A stretch of DNA of 33,701 nt, from the NCBI RefSeq assembly GCF_023264895.1, contig NZ_JAHFUY010000015.1, positions 1 through 33,701 on the forward strand. Reading direction: 5' to 3'. The first letter of the stretch is position 1. Each line of letters opens with the position of its first letter. The notes under the pieces are model-generated. The model did not search any database, was not told the DNA's origin, and saw only the letters and a list, made by a program, of their open reading frames with translations. The stretch comes from Herbiconiux sp. GTDB lineage: Bacteria; Actinomycetota; Actinomycetes; Actinomycetales; Microbacteriaceae. Shown one piece after another: positions 32,710-33,701 of the stretch. The position numbers and the translations under genes were made by a program.

Positions 32710-33701
32710 AACGGGCCGGTGTCGGCGTCCGAGGCCTTCGGGGCATCCGGATCGTCACTGATCGGCCGGGCGATGGGGATCTTGTCTCCGCGCACCTGCG
32801 CCACCACGTCCTCCGCGATCTGGGCGGGCGTCAGCCCGACCTTCCGCAGGATCTCGTCGCGGCTCGCGTGGCCGATGAACTCATCCGGCAGGCCGAGCTC
32901 GGTCACCGCCGTGTCGACCCCCGCGTCGCGGAGGTCCTGCCGCACACGCGTGCCGATGCCGGCCACGCGCACGCCGTCCTCGATCGTGATGACGAGGCGA
33001 TGGGCATCCGCGAGCTCGATGACCGAGAAGGGCACGGGCACGACCCACCGGGGGTCGACGACCGTCGCGCCGATGCCCTGGGCCGAGAGCAGGTCGGCGA
33101 CCTCCAGGGCGATGCCCGCCATGGTGCCGACGGCGACGATGAGCACGTCGCCGCGCTCGTCGTCGCGCAGCACGTCGACACCGTCGCCCATGCGTCGCAC
33201 CGCCGGGAGCTCGCGCCCCACGGTGCCCTTCGGGAACCGGATGACGGTGGGCGCGTCGGTCACCCGGACCGCCTCGGCGAGCTCCTCGCGGAGGCGCTCG
33301 GCATCGCGCGGCGCGGCGAGACGGATGCGCGGCACGATCTGCAGCAGCGCCAGATCCCACATGCCGTGGTGGCTCGGCCCGTCGGGGCCGGTGATGCCGG
33401 CGCGGTCGAGCACGAACGTGACGCCGGCCTGGTGGAGCCCCACATCCATCAGCACCTGGTCGAAGGCGCGGTTGACGAAGGTGGCGTAGAGGGCGACGAC
33501 GGGGTGCAGCCCGCCGAAGGCGAGACCCGCGGCACTCGTGACGGCGTGCTGCTCAGCGATTCCCACGTCGAAGACGCGCTGCGGGAACCGCTCCGCGAAC
33601 TTGTGCAGCCCCGTGGGCCGGAGCATCGCCGCCGTGATGCCGACGATCGTGTGGTCGTTCTCGGCCTGCACCACGATCTCGTCGGCGAAGACGCTCGTCC
33701 A
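32691..33701 (-). CDS. dxs: 1-deoxy-D-xylulose-5-phosphate synthase, C-terminal half, cut by window edge
   Basis: The last 336 codons of Dxs; the N-terminal thiamine-diphosphate-binding half is beyond base 33701. Dxs condenses pyruvate and glyceraldehyde 3-phosphate in the first step of the non-mevalonate isoprenoid pathway. The visible part has the central pyrimidine-binding domain with DVGIAEQHA (catalytic Glu), [15 protein letters not shown] and FPKG, and the C-terminal transketolase domain. The last 25 residues form a polar extension. At the window edge the frame continues without a stop. A GTG at 33674 is internal, not a start. Confidence 0.96.
   Translation of the reverse strand, partial: WTSVFADEIVVQAENDHTIVGITAAMLRPTGLHKFAERFPQRVFDVGIAEQHAVTSAAGLAFGGLHPVVALYATFVNRAFDQVLMDVGLHQAGVTFVLDRAGITGPDGPSHHGMWDLALLQIVPRIRLAAPRDAERLREELAEAVRVTDAPTVIRFPKGTVGRELPAVRRMGDGVDVLRDDERGDVLIVAVGTMAGIALEVADLLSAQGIGATVVDPRWVVPVPFSVIELADAHRLVITIEDGVRVAGIGTRVRQDLRDAGVDTAVTELGLPDEFIGHASRDEILRKVGLTPAQIAEDVVAQVRGDKIPIARPISDDPDAPKASDADTGPFQRVMR

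Noticed and set aside
1-33701. CRISPR array, insertion sequence, prophage or biosynthetic gene cluster
   Set aside because: No regularly spaced repeats, transposase, integrase, phage structural or large biosynthetic genes are seen on either strand.

Overview
This window comes from a high-GC Gram-positive bacterium. The gene order thrS - HIT - pdxS - pdxT - yebC - ruvC - ruvA - ruvB - yajC - secD - secF - rel is an actinobacterial hallmark. The details (DUF349 protein, DUF3000 protein followed by RNase D, fadA-fadB, many GTG starts, leaderless promoters) point to Actinomycetia, most likely family Microbacteriaceae. The genus cannot be fixed by eye. Almost everything is chromosomal housekeeping DNA. 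I see no transposase, integrase, phage module, CRISPR array or plasmid origin, and no gene-free stretch longer than 300 bases.

Layout. Positions 1-425 hold the start of rarA (minus strand, cut by the window edge). It is divergent from a membrane-anchored cyclophilin and a DUF349 protein that ends in a strong hairpin. A small hypothetical gene then meets the rel gene tail to tail. From 16578 back to 3260 everything is on the minus strand: a hydrolase-like protein, thrS, HIT, pdxS, pdxT, yebC, ruvCAB, yajC, secD, secF and rel. Most genes there are separated by a few bases or overlap by 1-11 bases, so they are probably transcribed as a few long operons covering translation, vitamin B6, Holliday-junction resolution, protein export and the stringent response.

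Positions 16668-17159 hold four tRNA genes: a Gly-Cys-Val operon on the minus strand and a divergent tRNA-Val on the plus strand. Each unit has a visible promoter and terminator. Next come a membrane-anchored SGNH hydrolase, an HSL-type esterase with an EI24 membrane protein, and the ammonium transporter gene amtB with a GlnR-type box upstream. These are followed by zapE divergent from a rhodanese-sufE pair, an anchored alpha/beta hydrolase, DUF3000-rnd, and a fadA-fadB beta-oxidation operon with two palindromes at its promoter. The right end has a secreted cell-wall-binding-repeat protein with atypical codon use, a dihydrofolate-reductase-like gene, and the C-terminal part of dxs.

I did not find a clear new multi-gene system. 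The most useful non-obvious signals are regulatory: the GlnR box before amtB, the paired palindromes before fadA, a set of leaderless -10/start-codon promoters, and a recurring terminator hairpin ending in ATTCGT. Two protein oddities also stand out: a hydrolase-fold protein whose nucleophile serine is replaced by glycine, and an SGNH hydrolase with an extra domain between its catalytic blocks.
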